64,000 nt of DNA. It comes from Spinacia oleracea. Its lineage: Eukaryota; Streptophyta; Magnoliopsida; Caryophyllales; Amaranthaceae. A program made the position numbers and the translations under genes. The first letter of the stretch is position 1, and each line of letters starts with the position of its first letter. The DNA lies in assembly GCF_020520425.1 (NCBI RefSeq), contig NC_079492.1, forward strand, positions 139,876,361 to 139,940,360, given 5' to 3'. Below the pieces are notes generated by a model. It was not told the origin of the DNA. It made no database searches and was given only the letters and a program-made list of their open reading frames with translations. Shown one piece after another: positions 1-33,158 of the stretch.

Positions 1-937
1 CATTTTCTCACTCCGCTCCGTGTACCACCGCTCATCTGAGCTGATCGTCGCTAGAAATCTCTAGAATCATCTCAATTCTTTTAACTACGGAGTATTTCTT
101 CAAATCGAAATGATTTTGCAGTTGTTCAAGCTAAGAAGAGTGATATTATCTTCTGATGAAGGTGTAAGTTGTGTTGGATTATCATTGATTCTTCTCTTTT
201 TTGTTGTTGAAGTAGATTGCTGAAGAGTAGTCGTTGGATCTCCCTCGGCCATGGCGATTATTCCAAGATATTCACTGAGTTCTTCTTGTATTAGGTTTGT
301 CCAATTCGTTAATTGCTTGTGGGAAATGATTGAGTTTTATAGCTCTTTAATTTAGGCGTTTTGTAATTGAATTAAGTTGTGAAATTATGGAGGCCCTTTA
401 CTGCTCTTTGATTTTAGGCATTTTGAAATTGAATTAAGTTGTGAAATAATGAAGGCCTTTACTACTCCTTGATTTTAGGCGTTTTGTTAAGAAATTTAAT
501 GCCTTTTGATTTTAGGCGTTACAGAGTATAATATGTCAATTTGATTAATTTTGACAATTGTAATAATTTGTAATATTATTCGTTTTTGTCTTGTATTTTT
601 GACCGACTTTGTGGAGAAAATAAGGGAGAAAATTAGAATTCTTTCCTTGTTGGCGTTCTTGTTGTAGAAGATTTGTTGCGTGAGATAATTGGGAGATTGA
701 TTTGACAGATTTTGTTGACAAAACATAAAATTTATGCGTAAGTGGGGTCCCTAATTTGTGGTCTTATGTTTGACTCTTCTTTGTTGGATTGATTGTTGGT
801 TTATTTTTTTTATATAAATAATTTTTTTTTTCAATTACCAAGGATATAATGGACTTTTCTATAGGGGGGACACCAAAAGTGTAATAATAAAATTAACCTC
901 ATGTGTTCCCTTATAGAATCGAGATATAATTGATAAT
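1..937. other. Left-edge intergenic stretch, possible 5' exon remnant
   Basis: No convincing gene. A short plus-strand segment at 251-283 could encode a leader (MAIIPRYSLSSSCI) ending at an AG|GTTTGT donor-like site, preceded by a possible 5' UTR intron (about 170-229). No downstream exon is visible in the following 3 kb. It may be a truncated gene start, or chance. The rest is AT-rich. Confidence 0.2.
342..525. repeat. 61-bp tandem repeat, about 2.5-3 copies
   Basis: Units begin near 342, 403 and 464. Each has a CTCTTTGATTTTAGGCGTTTT-like start followed by GAATTAAGTTGTGAAAT and GGAGGCCCTTTACT. The third unit decays after about 40 bases. It is a local non-coding duplication. Confidence 0.7.
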
Positions 938-1641
938 CAGAATCAAGGGGGGGCATGACTAGGGGTGTTCATAAAAAACCGTACCGAAAATCGGAAAAAC
1001 CGGACTAAACGGGCGGTAAACCGAACCGAAAAAATAACACAAACGGTTACGGTAACCGAATTGGAAAAATTAACGGTTAAACGAGTCGATTACTGTTACA
1101 AATTTTGGCAAAACGAACCGAAATTTATTTTTTAAATAAAATATTTAATTTAGTTGGAGGTGACAAAATAACAAAATTAAAGGTAAAGTATTTTAGTAAA
1201 AGAAATGTTTGTTTGTAAGCTGCTAGCCCAGTTAGTGTACTTACTTCTTAGGCTCCTAGCCCATTAGTCCATTCTTGAAACAATGAGTACGTGACTTCTT
1301 AATTTAATTTGAACTTGATGAACTTGTGTAATTTTAGACATTGTTTAAACTTATTTTTGATTGACTTGATCATCTATTTAAAAATGTTACTTTTTGTACA
1401 AAAAAATAACACGATAAATGCGATCCAAAACAAAAATAATAATTGAATAGCAATTTATGGTTAACCGGATAACCGTACCGAAACCGTGGTTAACCGTTTA
1501 AATAGTAACTGATTTAAACGGTACGGTTACTGTTCATGAAAATGCCGAACCAAAATTTTTAGTTACCGAACCGAATCAAGTTTCGGGACGATTAACCACC
1601 CATGAACAGCCACTACCCCCGCCAATCCCCCCTTGATTCTG
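938..1641. mobile_element. Inverted-repeat DNA element with ACCGAACCG-rich ends
   Basis: An inner pair of inverted ends (TAGGGGTGTTCAT at 960 and ATGAACAGCCACTA ending at 1615) encloses AT-rich DNA whose arms are rich in ACCGAACCG. Outside it lies a second inverted pair, CAGAATCAAGGGGG (about 938) and CCCCCTTGATTCTG (about 1641). No transposase ORF is present. I found no clear target duplication, so the superfamily (hAT-like by its ends) is uncertain. The outer pair may be the ends of a second element that hosts the first. Confidence 0.55.
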
Positions 1642-3267
<1,626 letters not shown>

Positions 3268-4386
3268 CTAGTTTTGTAATGATTCGCTCTCTTCATCTTG
3301 TGCTGCCGCTTCAAGTTCTGGAGTTGCGTCCTTCATATCTTCTACAAGAGACGGAGGAGAAAAATCATTTCTCTTCACTGTAATTGATTTTGTTAGGTGA
3401 TTATACGATCCCTTTTCCTTGAACAGTTGAGCAAAGTGAGGTTTGCAATACAAATATCCATCCAGAGCAGCATAGTTTGATGCAGAGAGGAAGCAACCTC
3501 CTTTTGCACACCTAAAGCATGACTTGTGATAATTTTCTCCCTCTACAACTATCTATAATATAAAGTCATTGAGAAAATAAGAACCAATAAACATGTATTG
3601 TAATTAAATACTAAATTAATTAAGTATTAAAAAAAACGACCATACTACCTTCTCAAGAGGGTATGCAGTTTTTTTACAAGTAGCGCATTTGTCTTGGGTT
3701 CCCGAAAATATTGATGAGAGTTTGCTAGCACTCTTACTCTAAGTATTTACAAACAAACATTTATGATGTAAATCACGAGTTATATTATAATTATAAATTT
3801 TTAAAAAAAATATTAGAAAGAATTCATTAAAAAAGAGAGAAGGTATTAGACATTTACCAATTCGGGTTTTGCATCTGTTACATGCACAACAAAATAAAGT
3901 GTTAGGTTGTGAGCACATGGGCATAAATCTTAGAAGAAAACTACTCTCGACAAGTGCATATATAAGGCATGTGATAGAAAATTTACATGTTTGCGATTTG
4001 TTACTGGAATAACTTCCATTTTTCTTGAAGTGTTGCTCAAAATGTGGCATGCAATATAGTACTCCGTCCAAAGATGAAAACCTTCCCATCTACGTAGTGG
4101 ATAATGATAACTTAATTAATCTCTATTATATAAGGGAGCGCCTAAGATAACTTCAAAATAGTGATACCTATTTCACCCTTGCTTAAATCGGAAAAAAATA
4201 AAATAAATTAAACACAAAAATATTTATCATTTGATAAAAACACATAATTACCATAAGTTTTCCATTGCAATGGCTGCATTTGAAACAAGTCTTATGATAA
4301 GGAATTCCGTCAGCTGACACCATATCAACCACATACACAGTTTTTTCACATGCCTTGCATTTGTCGAGGGTTCCAGTAAACACCAT
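3268..4386 (-). CDS. Two-LIM-domain actin-binding protein (plant WLIM/PLIM type), 5 exons
   Basis: Exons by GT-AG sites: 4386-4252, 4089-3987, 3874-3858 (only 17 nt), 3738-3649 and 3552-3268, which give 209 residues in one frame. LIM domain 1 (about residues 10-61) shows all eight zinc ligands: C10, C13, H31, C34, C37, C40, C58 and H61. A short linker (AKPELSKSASKLSSIFSGTQ) leads to LIM 2 with CATC, HKSC, C-x5-C and YCKPHF. The tail is acidic. Plant proteins with this layout (CRP/SF3 family, usually 190-220 residues) bind and bundle actin filaments and can also be nuclear. The body of LIM 2 and the GSYNHL segment are closest in my memory to WLIM2, while the acidic tail recalls PLIM2, so no subtype symbol is given. 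The start is the only ATG that opens the conserved TGTLDKCKAC block. Confidence 0.93.
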
Positions 4387-6469
<2,083 letters not shown>

Positions 6470-6474
6470 ATTTC

Positions 6475-8796
6475 TGTTAGGCTATGAACAATTTAATTCA
6501 TGCGGAAAAACCATAAATCCAGAATCCAAATTAATTTCCACGTAATCAACTAGCATAATTTAGTATACATACTATGTGATGCGTGCCTTCCCTACCTGCT
6601 CCCGAACTAAACAAGAACAAGTACAGAGCTCGAAATGTCACCCCTCCGTAGATAGTCCACAACACATTCGGATCCGCCTTAAGTTCAACCAACTAGGATA
6701 TAATCTAAGGTTTTTATGCCCTCATGAACTCACTATAAGTGATAGGCAATAATACTAAATTTATTGAATTCAAGTTGTGATGTGTATAAATTTATGATCA
6801 TAGATCACATATTTTTAGGGGAATAAAGTATTCATATCCTACTAGAATTAGATATACTAAAACCATTAGAATTAGGATTTAAGTCAATCTAAAATTCTTA
6901 GTCTTTTAGGAATACCCAAATACTTAGGTATTATGATTATCATAAAGTTCTAAATCAAGTAGGATAAGGAAAATGGATAGCTTGTGGCCCAAGATACTTG
7001 TCGCGCAAGTAGCCTTGGTGCCAAGCAGCCACGCTGCCTATGCTCGTTGCTGCCTTGGCGCGCGTATTGCCTTGCTGCACGTTGCCTTGCTGCGCAAGCC
7101 AAGGCTCGTAGGCCATGATGGGCACTAGACCTGGCGCTAGAGATTGGACTTGTGCCTAGACCTGGCTTGTCGTGCCTCGAGGGCTTGCTCGTTTGATAAA
7201 ATAATTTATTTTACTTAGCCCAAAAAAACACATTTATTGAGATCTTTGAGTAATTGAGACCTCAACAACAGAACAAGAGCAACAAGAATAAATCAAGTAA
7301 ACAATTTCCTAACTAGATCAAATTAAGCAATTGATCAATTTCCTAGGGCTCCAATTATGCAACCAATCAAAAACCCATGTCACTCACCGAAATCAAACTA
7401 GCAAAACCCCTAAAATTGAAGCTAAATTTCAAAAAGTAAACACAAAATCACCGAATTCAATCAGTAATTCAGCAAAACCTAAATGCAGGGATTCAATCAC
7501 CGAATTCAATCAACAAACCATAAAGTAGGGGACGAAATCAACCAAAAATGAAGATCAAAACCAATTAACCATGAGAAAAACTAAAATTGCTTCAATGCAC
7601 TGTCGAAACCATAAGTGCCGTGCTTCGTGATGCCGAGGCCAAGCAAGATTAAAATTTTTATTTGGGAAAGCATTCAATATCCACCACTCAATGCAAACTC
7701 GAAATACCAAAAAATTTATCACCACAAAAAACCAATAACACACAAGAAAATTCAGAATCAACAAACACAACTCGAAATACCGAACCAAGAAATCAAAAAA
7801 AAAATTAACACTACATCAAACACAAAGCCAATAACCATTAGAATCCAATCAGAAAAATAAACGCTATAACATAGATTGTAATCATTCATAAATTCTTGAA
7901 AAATAATGATTAAATAGCCAAAAAAAATTAAAAACATACACCACAAATCAGAAAATACTTGAAATTGGAAGTAGAATTCGGTGAAATCCAAGATCACGAT
8001 CGACAGGATGACTGATTTTCTGATCAAATTACGCAATATGGAACCGGTTTAAACCTAAAACTATCATTGCTGGGAAGAGAAAAGATTGACTTTTTCAATA
8101 TTTTTTTGTTTTCTTATTGTCGGCGGTTTGACGTTGTTTTTGGCTCAAATTCTAATTTTTTTCCCTTGGCGGCATTTTGGCTTTTTCAATGAATTGGTAA
8201 ATTTGAGGATTAGCGCTTAAGTTAAAACTCAAAATTTTAAAGTGTTATAAACAAGAGTTACCTTACATCAAAGTGTTACAAATTAGTGTTACCTAATATC
8301 AAGTGTTACAAACAAGTGTTACCTAATATGAAAGTGTTACTAAAGTGTTACGTATACATTGAATAAATTTGCAACTTTAAAAGTGTTACCATTATGTGTT
8401 TCATAAGGTCACTTTTGTACTAGTGTGAAGCGACCTCTAGCTAGGCATACAGTTCACTTGATCTCACTGAATTATTAACTTGTATAATTAATACTGAACC
8501 GCATTTATTAGACTTACCATTAAATGCATACTTGGACCAAGGGAATTATTTCCTTCAATATTCACCTAAATACTTGATCCGTTCACATACTATTTGTGTG
8601 ATCCTACGGGTTCAGTCAAGAGTAAGTTGTGGCATTTTATTAATTCCACTTGAACTAAAGCGGCCTATAGCTAGGCATTCAGATCAATTGATCTCACAGA
8701 ATAATTAACTTTTTTTAATTAATACTGAACCACATTGATTAGACTTAGCATAAATACATTTAATGCAAACTTGGACCAAGGGCATTATTTCCTTCA
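6475..8796 (+). mobile_element. Candidate solo LTR, Ty1/copia-like, interrupted by DNA-transposon sequence
   Basis: Begins TGTTAGGCTATGAAC and ends ATTTCCTTCA (TG...CA). Flanks ATTTC (6470-6474) and ATTGC (8797-8801) match at four of five bases, as an aged 5-bp target duplication would. The right part holds two diverged copies of a block with CTAGCTAGGCAT-like and GGACCAAGGG motifs (about 8431-8555 and 8661-8796). A GC-rich stretch near 7000-7190 is typical of such LTRs. No internal retroelement genes remain. The middle belongs to another element, described separately. Family assignment is from remembered LTR style and is tentative. Confidence 0.45.
7200..8425. mobile_element. CACTA-type transposon fragment (right end present)
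   Basis: The right boundary at 8425 ends ...TTTTGTACTAGTG, the reverse complement of a CACTAGTACAAAA terminus. Just inside it (8238-8395) lie many short AAGTGTTAC / GTGTTACC subterminal repeats, as in En/Spm elements. I could not find the matching left CACTA end, so the left coordinate is approximate and the element is probably truncated. The interior shows no transposase; its open frames are low-complexity A/C-rich artefacts. Confidence 0.5.
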
Positions 8797-9146
8797 ATTG
8801 CTTTTGTCCCTCTTCCCCCGATTGATTGTGCTGTTGTGCATTGTTTTGGTGGAGCGTGTCGCCTCCCTTCTCTGTCTCCCTGCTCGCCGATGGTGATGTA
8901 AGTTTTTGTTTTGTTGCTTTGTTGTTGCTTCAATCTCTCCGGAGCTCTGTCTTTGTTGCCACGATGGTGTTACAGTAATTAGATGTTTAGTTATTGTTGT
9001 CAATTTCTACCTTATCCCATATTCCGACCAATTAGTCACTAATCATATCATAATCAACCGTTAATCCCATTTTAATTATTTTAATTAATTAATAAAAAAA
9101 TTTTTTTTTAAAAAAAATCTAAAATAATTAAACTAGAAAATTAATT
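8797..9146. other. Flank between LTR candidate and LINE remnant
   Basis: No gene. The T-rich, GC-moderate opening resembles the sequence before 6470, which fits one locus split by the LTR. Just before 9150 there is a splice-acceptor-like TTTTGCAG. Confidence 0.3.
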
Positions 9147-9945
9147 TTGCAGGCAATGGATAGAGAGCAGAATGTGGCTTGGAGTAGCAATAGTCGGCAG
9201 GACAGGTGGGTAGCTTGGCAATACCCTCCTAACGGGTGGGTTAAGATTAATACTGATGGTGCGTCGAAAGGAAACCCGAGACTATTTGGGGCATGTGGCT
9301 TGATCAGGGGTGACCATGGAGAAACTCTAGGACTGTTTTCAGCTAATTGTGGAATTACTACCAGTACCAAGGCTGAGCTGCTCGCGGTGTTAAGGGGATT
9401 AACATTAGTATGGAACAAAAGGTACAAGAAAGTGGTGTCAGAAGTTGACTCCATGGTGGTGGTGAATTGTTTGCTAGGAGACTTATGTCATAGTTCTCTA
9501 TATTACCACATTATTCGTTGTTGTGAGGAAATGGTTCGAAATCAAGGGTGGAAGTTAGAGGTTCAACACTGTTATAGAGAGGCTAATCGGGCAACAAATT
9601 GGTTGGCTAATTATGGTGTTGGGCTCTCACCTAAGCTCGTGATCATGGAGGCGGCCCCAACGGGTGTTAGAACATTGGAGGACCTTAGTGGCGTGGGACT
9701 ATTGCGTCAAGTACCTGTTGTAGCTGTTTGAAAGTAAAATGGGAGGAGTTGTGTCTGCAAGGCCGTGGATTGAGGAGTTGGTTTTGTTTCCTTGTATGCA
9801 TTTGAGTTTCAATCCGTAGTTTCTATTTTGTTCTTTCTTTGTAGTTTAACTTTGTCTTTTTATTTGGTGGAATGGATGAAGCTTGGGTGAAACTAAGTGG
9901 AGGTCCAAATTTTCCTCACTTGCAACACACACAAAAAATAAAAAT
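9147..9945 (+). mobile_element. LINE (L1-type) 3' remnant with RNase H domain ORF
   Basis: A 194-codon ORF (9147-9731) matches the RVT_3/RNase H-like domain found at the C-terminus of plant L1 ORF2 proteins. It shows the first Asp in NTDGASKGNP, Glu in AELLAVLRGL and Asp in SEVDSMVVVN. The last conserved segment, normally HREANRxAD, reads YREANRATN, so the fourth acidic position is Asn. No reverse transcriptase lies upstream, so this is a 5'-truncated piece. A 3' untranslated tail ends in an A-rich stretch (about 9920-9945). A domesticated RNase H-like gene is an alternative, given the uninterrupted frame. Confidence 0.7.
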
Positions 9946-10727
9946 ATATGAAGCATTACTTTAATATTTTTTTCTTGGTGCGAAACAACTAAACAACTAA
10001 ACAATCCATACATTTTCATTATCTTTAATTTCTTCTTGAACTTTAGCTCCTAATGCTATTAACCTCGTCTTTTTCATCTTGTCCGCTCCTAATGTTATCT
10101 TAATTTACTCCGCTAATTATGCTGTTTTGTTATCATTTATTGTTGTTTGTATTTTTTTTTTCGAAAAATGAAAAATAGTGTCGAATATAAATATGATTTA
10201 TAATAAATATTTTATGTTCCGCACGACTTTACAAAACTTAAACTCAAACCTCGATCATGATACGTGTCTTAAAATTTTTTATCTTAAAAAAAGTTTTGTG
10301 CAATACGGAGTATTATCAAGAGTACCAATATTTGTACGGAATATCAAAATCCATCTACAATAATATCATTTCTGGCTCTGCCTATACCAAAAAATAAATA
10401 AATTATCAAGCGATTATTAATGCGACCGTACAAAGACATTTCTACCCATGAATCAAATCAAACCCCAAAAAGCTCATGATGATAAAAAGGTTAAAAACCA
10501 GACAAAAGCCTCTCCCTCGTTACAACACAAGTAAAAACGTCGAGGCAGTGAACTGATCCAAAAACACCCACTCTGAGACTCCCAGTATTCGTTACTCTCC
10601 AAGAATGTTCCATTTCTTCTTTTAGATCCAAAAAAAACTACCCACTCCCACTACTCCATCTTCACTCTTCCTTTGACCTTCTTCGTACCACTCTTCGCTC
10701 GCTCTTTCGCTCATTTTCCAGATTCCG
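9946..10727 (+). promoter_or_regulatory. Upstream and 5' UTR region of the DHH1-type helicase gene
   Basis: No coding feature. The CT-rich stretch just before the ATG at 10728 (about 10610-10720) looks like a 5' UTR. No TATA box can be assigned with confidence. An AT-rich part (9946-10380) contains nothing recognisable. Confidence 0.4.
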
Positions 10728-28339
<17,612 letters not shown>

Positions 28340-30195
28340 CAAAGTCTTTTATGGTGAGTGGGCCAAATACTCATTTTAATTACAATAGTTAATTTCATAT
28401 CGAATAAGTAACTCATTTCATAATTCTACCTCCCCAGCCACCTACTTGATGAGCATCTTTTGGTGATAGAGAAATGATTCGTATTTGTGAACATAGGTTA
28501 TGGAGTTCTGGTTTATGATTTTCCCAAAAATTTAGTTGGGCTTGCTGTAAATGATCAGTTAACTAATCAAGGCTTTTCTTCTCCCTCTCACCTCTCCATT
28601 TTTCGCATGTTCTACGTGCTTATATTTTGTTTCTAAGTTCAGCCTTCGTAATATCTCTCCACAAGGGTGTGCTTATGTTTGAACATGTTTCTGGTTCAAG
28701 GATCAATGCAAAGGTTGTAGAAGAAGCTAGCAACACTTTTTTACAAGAGGCAGCTGAAGACCTATGCTGATTTGTGAGATGATTTTAAGGGGCCGTCGGT
28801 TAGACTCCCCCAAATTGATGAAGCCCAACTGCTTGAAGACTCATGTTTGACGTTCACATATCCTAGCAGTGAAAAAGGTTTCTGTAACTTGCTGTTTTCA
28901 TATTCTTTACTCGCATTTAACTGTAGTTGTCAATTCGCCCACCCTCCCTCCCTCCCCTCCCTCCCTCCCTCCCTCCCCTACCCCCCACCCCCCTCCCCCA
29001 CAAAAAGAAAAACAAAAAAAAAACAAAAAAAAGGAAAAAAAACAAAAAAAAATGTAGGCATGTAACTCTCATATAAGCTAATAGCATTTAATCTTAGGTA
29101 CATGTAGAGGATGCTTGGAGCTTGAATTTCTTTGGGTTTTTTTTCTCTCTCAATCTTTTAGAGTTTAGAGTTTTAGACTATGTATTCATCGTGTTGTTGC
29201 ATATTAACTATAAGGAAGTGGAGTTTTAATGCAATAGATGTTTATTTCCAGCACTTTGGTGCTTCAACCCTCTGTTTTTCTGGGTTTCCACCTCAAGCTG
29301 AGCATTACTGTTGTGTCATTTTTTTTGTTGACCGATGATGTTTGCTCCTCGTTGAATAAATTAGTGTATTACTTGAGAGATGCATGCCATGGACTAGTGT
29401 ATGTCGTGGAGATGCCCTCGTTCAGCAAATCTACCACGCTTCATGGGTGAGAGCATATGTTTGGTATAAATTGACAGTTAAGAATAGAAGACAGGTGATG
29501 TTGGACGTCATCACATTCTTAATGTAGTTGTGGAATTAAAGTTCTAGGTTAGCTGTCCCAACTAATCCCTCAATTTGCACCAAGCATTAGAAGATATCAA
29601 AGATACTAATAATTCAAGTAGCACATGGGGATGATGAGAAGTTGAAAGTTGCAACCCTACCAACTTAGGAATGAACTGTCTTTCTGTAAAGACAGTTATG
29701 AATAGTTGCTAAATTGATTTTTGGACCTTGTAAGATATATCCAAAATATGTTTATGATGACCTTTTTGCATGTTGTACAAGTAAGGTCAAGTGTTTGTGA
29801 GATTGTGACCTCATTGGGTTTTTAATTAAAAGCAATTGGGAAGGTTGGAAAATATTTGTATGATTAGCAATGAAGGAAAAAACTGGACTAGATTGTACAA
29901 AATCATAGCAAGTATATTTGACTAAATCTTATAAAGCTAGTTCGTGCACGACATGATTTAAAGATTGTTCATTGTTCTCTTGAAATGAACCAACTGTATA
30001 AGGCATAGTTTTATACAGAGGCTGGATCGATGATTGAATGGTTCTCTTGATACTATTTTACATGTCCTATATTCTCATTAGATCGAAAACTCATCTAGTT
30101 GTTTTACCAGCTGTATTTAAGAAAATGTCACAATCTCTTCTAATCTTCTTAAGACTAGTATGATGTTTTGGTGCTTATTCCTACGGATTGCAAGT
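28340..30195. other. Helicase 3' UTR and intergenic DNA
   Basis: The first part is probably 3' UTR; a donor-like GTGAGT lies 16-21 bases after the stop, so a UTR intron is possible. A low-complexity block (CCCTCC)n followed by A-rich DNA occupies 28937-29052. Short ORFs there are artefacts. Confidence 0.4.
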
Positions 30196-30197
30196 TA

Positions 30198-30457
30198 CTC
30201 TCTCTGTCCTTTAATACTCGCACCGTTTTGACTTTTTGCACTATTTACATAATTCACTTTGACTCTATTTTATTTCTAGTATATGAAAACAAATGTTAGT
30301 ATATAATATATTGTTGGCTTCATCTTATTATATATTTTCAAAATATTAATATTTTTATAAATTTTATTAATATGTAATTAAAGATATTGGTAGTCAAAGA
30401 TGTGCATTGACAAGCGTGTCCAGTCGAAACAGTGCGAGTATTAAGGGACGGAGGGAG
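30198..30457. mobile_element. Stowaway-type MITE
   Basis: The inverted ends CTCTCTCTGTCC...AATACTCGCACC and GTGCGAGTATTAAGGGAC...GGAG pair over about 40 bases. TA flanks both sides (30196-30197 and 30458-30459), as expected for Tc1/mariner-derived Stowaway elements. 260 bp, no ORF. Confidence 0.85.
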
Positions 30458-30525
30458 TACATTCTTACCGATAGGAGAGAAGATTTCTTTTTTACTACCC
30501 CTTTAAAACAGTAAACACGAAGATT

Positions 30526-30757
30526 AGGCCCCGTTCGGTATCGGTTTTTTTTTCAGTTTTCAGTTTTTTAAAAAACTAAAAACCAAAATATGAAAACCAC
30601 AAGAAGTAGCTTCTAGTTTTTTGTTGTCAGTTTTCATAATCAACGTGATTACTATAAGTATGACTATTTTTAGTTCATAATTCAATCTAAATTATATGAC
30701 TTTTATAACCAAAAAACAAAAAATTGGAAACTGACGTATATACCGGATGAGCCCTAA
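30526..30757. mobile_element. Possible PIF/Harbinger-like MITE
   Basis: Ends GGCCCCGTTCGGTAT and ATACCGGATGAGCCC are imperfect inverted partners, with T/A-rich flanks (TTA and TAA). The GGCCCCGTTCGG type of end is common in Tourist-like MITEs. The target duplication is not exact. Confidence 0.45.
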
Positions 30758-31213
30758 ACCCCAAAACCAATCCTTAAGGTCGGAGATTAGGGACATTGTT
30801 GGCACAAACATTTGCTAAACAGATAAGTAGGCATACATCATATTTTAGTTTGAGAAAAAAAAAACTGAAAACATCACTCGGTAGTTGGTAGTGTTGGTAT
30901 GTGTAACTTTCACTATAAAGCTACAAAAACGAAGGGGCCTGAATTTCAGCCCCACTCTTCTTAAAAATTGAACAAACAACAATAAAAGTGAAAATAGTAA
31001 AAATAGAAGATCTAATTTACCCCCATTTGTGGGCAAATAGCCAAACACGGCGCACAATGTACTTATAATCAACTTATACACTAGACAAAAACCTTGCTGT
31101 ACACATTGACAAACCAAAATCCAGACACCAAACAATTTCCAAAATTAAACCTTAAAAGTAAATAAATTACACAATTACTGCCAATTTATCTGTACTAGAG
31201 AACTAATCAGCAG

Positions 31214-32786
31214 CTAAAAGCATCCAAGGAGCTTCTTGGGTATGTTGCCAGTAACACGGTATTTAGCAGCACATTCTTCTGCTTTCAGAAGTTCTTCTCC
31301 TTTTGCAGCTTCAACCATTGCTTTCTTTTCTTCAGCTAATTTGTGAACTTCTGCCACCTTGTTTTTCATCTTCTCCGCGTATTCTGCCTTCTTTTTCTCC
31401 AACTTTTCCTGTTTCATTACACGATTTTCAGATTAAAAACCGATATTACTCCCTTTGTCCCGAAATAATAGGGTGTTCCAAGTAAAATATTTGTCGCTTA
31501 CTTAATCATAAGGGATTGAGATAATGTGACTATTAATTTCAGACGGAGTTAGAATTTAACCAAACGAAAATGGTTGGAAAGGTTGAGTTTTACCTCAATT
31601 TGTCTGAGTTGAGCTTCTATTGTTGCTTTCTTGGTCTTTTCCCAAGATTCTATGTCTGACAGCTTTTTACATGCCCTGTTCATAAAACCCAGCAAATTAA
31701 TCATCTGGCATTTCCACTTTCACAAGCTATGGTTACTTTAAAATTAAACGATGAACCATTCACATAAAAATTATCAACTTTACAGAACTTGCAACTAAAG
31801 CATGATTAACATGAATCATTAACTATTGCTTGATTCTTTAAATTATTCTATGAATCATCCACCAACTGAATTGGCAGAATTATGGAGACTATGTTTAGAA
31901 AACCAAATTAAGGGAAATCACATACTTGTTTTCTGCCTTGGATTTCTCACTTTCTTCCCATGCTTTGACAAGGGCCAATTTCTTATCCTGCTCAACTTGT
32001 GCCATCACAACATCTGGATTTCACAAAGGTTGAGAACAGTTTCTTTTCATTTCAATCCCAAAATACAAAAAAAAAAAAAAAAAAAAACAAAAAAATTAAC
32101 AAGAAATTCAAGAATTTTACAAAAATTGTTAATTACCTCTGTCAATTGAACCTCCTGAAGGTTTTTTCTCAGGTTGTGGAGGTGGTGGAGGTATTGTTAC
32201 TGGTACTATAGCCTCTGACATAATCAAAAGTAAGGCCAAAATTACTTCAAATTATAAATAAATGAGTATATTGAATCCATTAATTCAAAGTAAGGTTGTG
32301 CTAAAGCTAAATTAAGCATGAATTTAAACTACATAATCCAACGCTTAATGAATAAGTAGCACAAAAGAATCTAGAAACAACAAAACTCCCCAAATTGAGT
32401 AAGAATTTAAACCAAAATGAATAATTTTAAAATACAAAAAGTACTTCATATTAAGCAAAAATGAGTGAATCAATTAATTAAGCAGAATATGGGCCTAAAT
32501 TTAGTATGTATTTAAATTAGACTAATCCAAACCTCATATATTTTACTAAAATTAACACACACACATAAGATCAAATTTAGTGGAATAAAAAAGATTAAAA
32601 ATTGATGGGTTGGTAAAATAGAGAATAAAATAAAATATTACTTTCATCAGCAGAGGAAGGCTTGAAGTCAGAATCTTTGTGATCAGAAACAGGAATCAAA
32701 CTCTTTTCTTCAGCAACATCTTTTGAAGTTTCTTCAACATTTTCAACTTTCTCTTCTTCTACTTTCTTCAGCTCTTCTTCACCCAT
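31214..32786 (-). CDS. Remorin (Remorin_C family), 5 exons
   Basis: Exons 32786-32642, 32214-32137, 32013-31926, 31675-31594 and 31408-31214 join in one frame to give 195 residues, the usual remorin size. The N-terminal half is acidic, with a Pro stretch (IPPPPPQPEKKPSGGS). The C-terminal Remorin_C domain (about residues 75-185) has KAWEESEKSKAENKA, the Trp of IESWEKTKK, and the basic coiled coil EKLEKKKAEYAEKMKNK. The tail ends KYRVTGNIPKKLLGCF; the terminal Cys is the usual S-acylation site of the membrane anchor. Remorins sit on the inner face of the plasma membrane in nanodomains and at plasmodesmata, and affect virus movement, symbiosis and immunity. A TATATAA-like box at 32964-32970 lies about 180 bp upstream of the ATG. 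Which subgroup is not certain. Confidence 0.95.
31448..31555. mobile_element. Degenerate Stowaway-like remnant in remorin intron 4
   Basis: TACTCCCTTTGTCCCGAAAT at the left and CAGACGGAG at the right recall Stowaway ends. About 105 bp, so either internally deleted or chance. It lies between the last two remorin exons. Confidence 0.35.
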
Positions 32787-33158
32787 TTTTTCTAGTTTTT
32801 TTTTGGATTTGGATTACACAAATTTTAAGTTTTTGTTGATTTCTAAGAAAAACCCAGAAAGAAAAACAGGGGATAGAGTAAGAGGAATGAAAGTGGTAGG
32901 AGAAAAAACAGAGATGATGATAAAGACTAGGTGGAGGGCAGGTTCAAATAGGACTATTAGGAGTATATAATAATTTATGGTATGCCAGAAGGGCATATCA
33001 AAGATACAGCTGAGATTTTCCATCATTTTTTTATTCATTTTTTAAAGTATAAAAATAATATTTTATTTTTTACAATTATTTTTTACAATTATGGTATGAG
33101 TTGTGTAATTGTGTTGGATATTTGGATACTTTGATACTATTATAGGTTTATGGACTTA

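Noticed and set aside
250-283. First exon of an organelle-targeted protein
   Set aside because: A plausible leader and donor site, but no following exon could be found; kept only as a low-confidence note.
7331-8036. Several Lys/Asn/Thr- or Ile/Phe-rich frames on both strands
   Set aside because: A/C-rich low-complexity sequence inside the CACTA fragment; no domain or codon pattern of a gene.
28847-29065. Pro/Lys-rich frames downstream of the helicase
   Set aside because: They translate a (CCCTCC)n plus poly-A tract in the 3' UTR or intergenic region.
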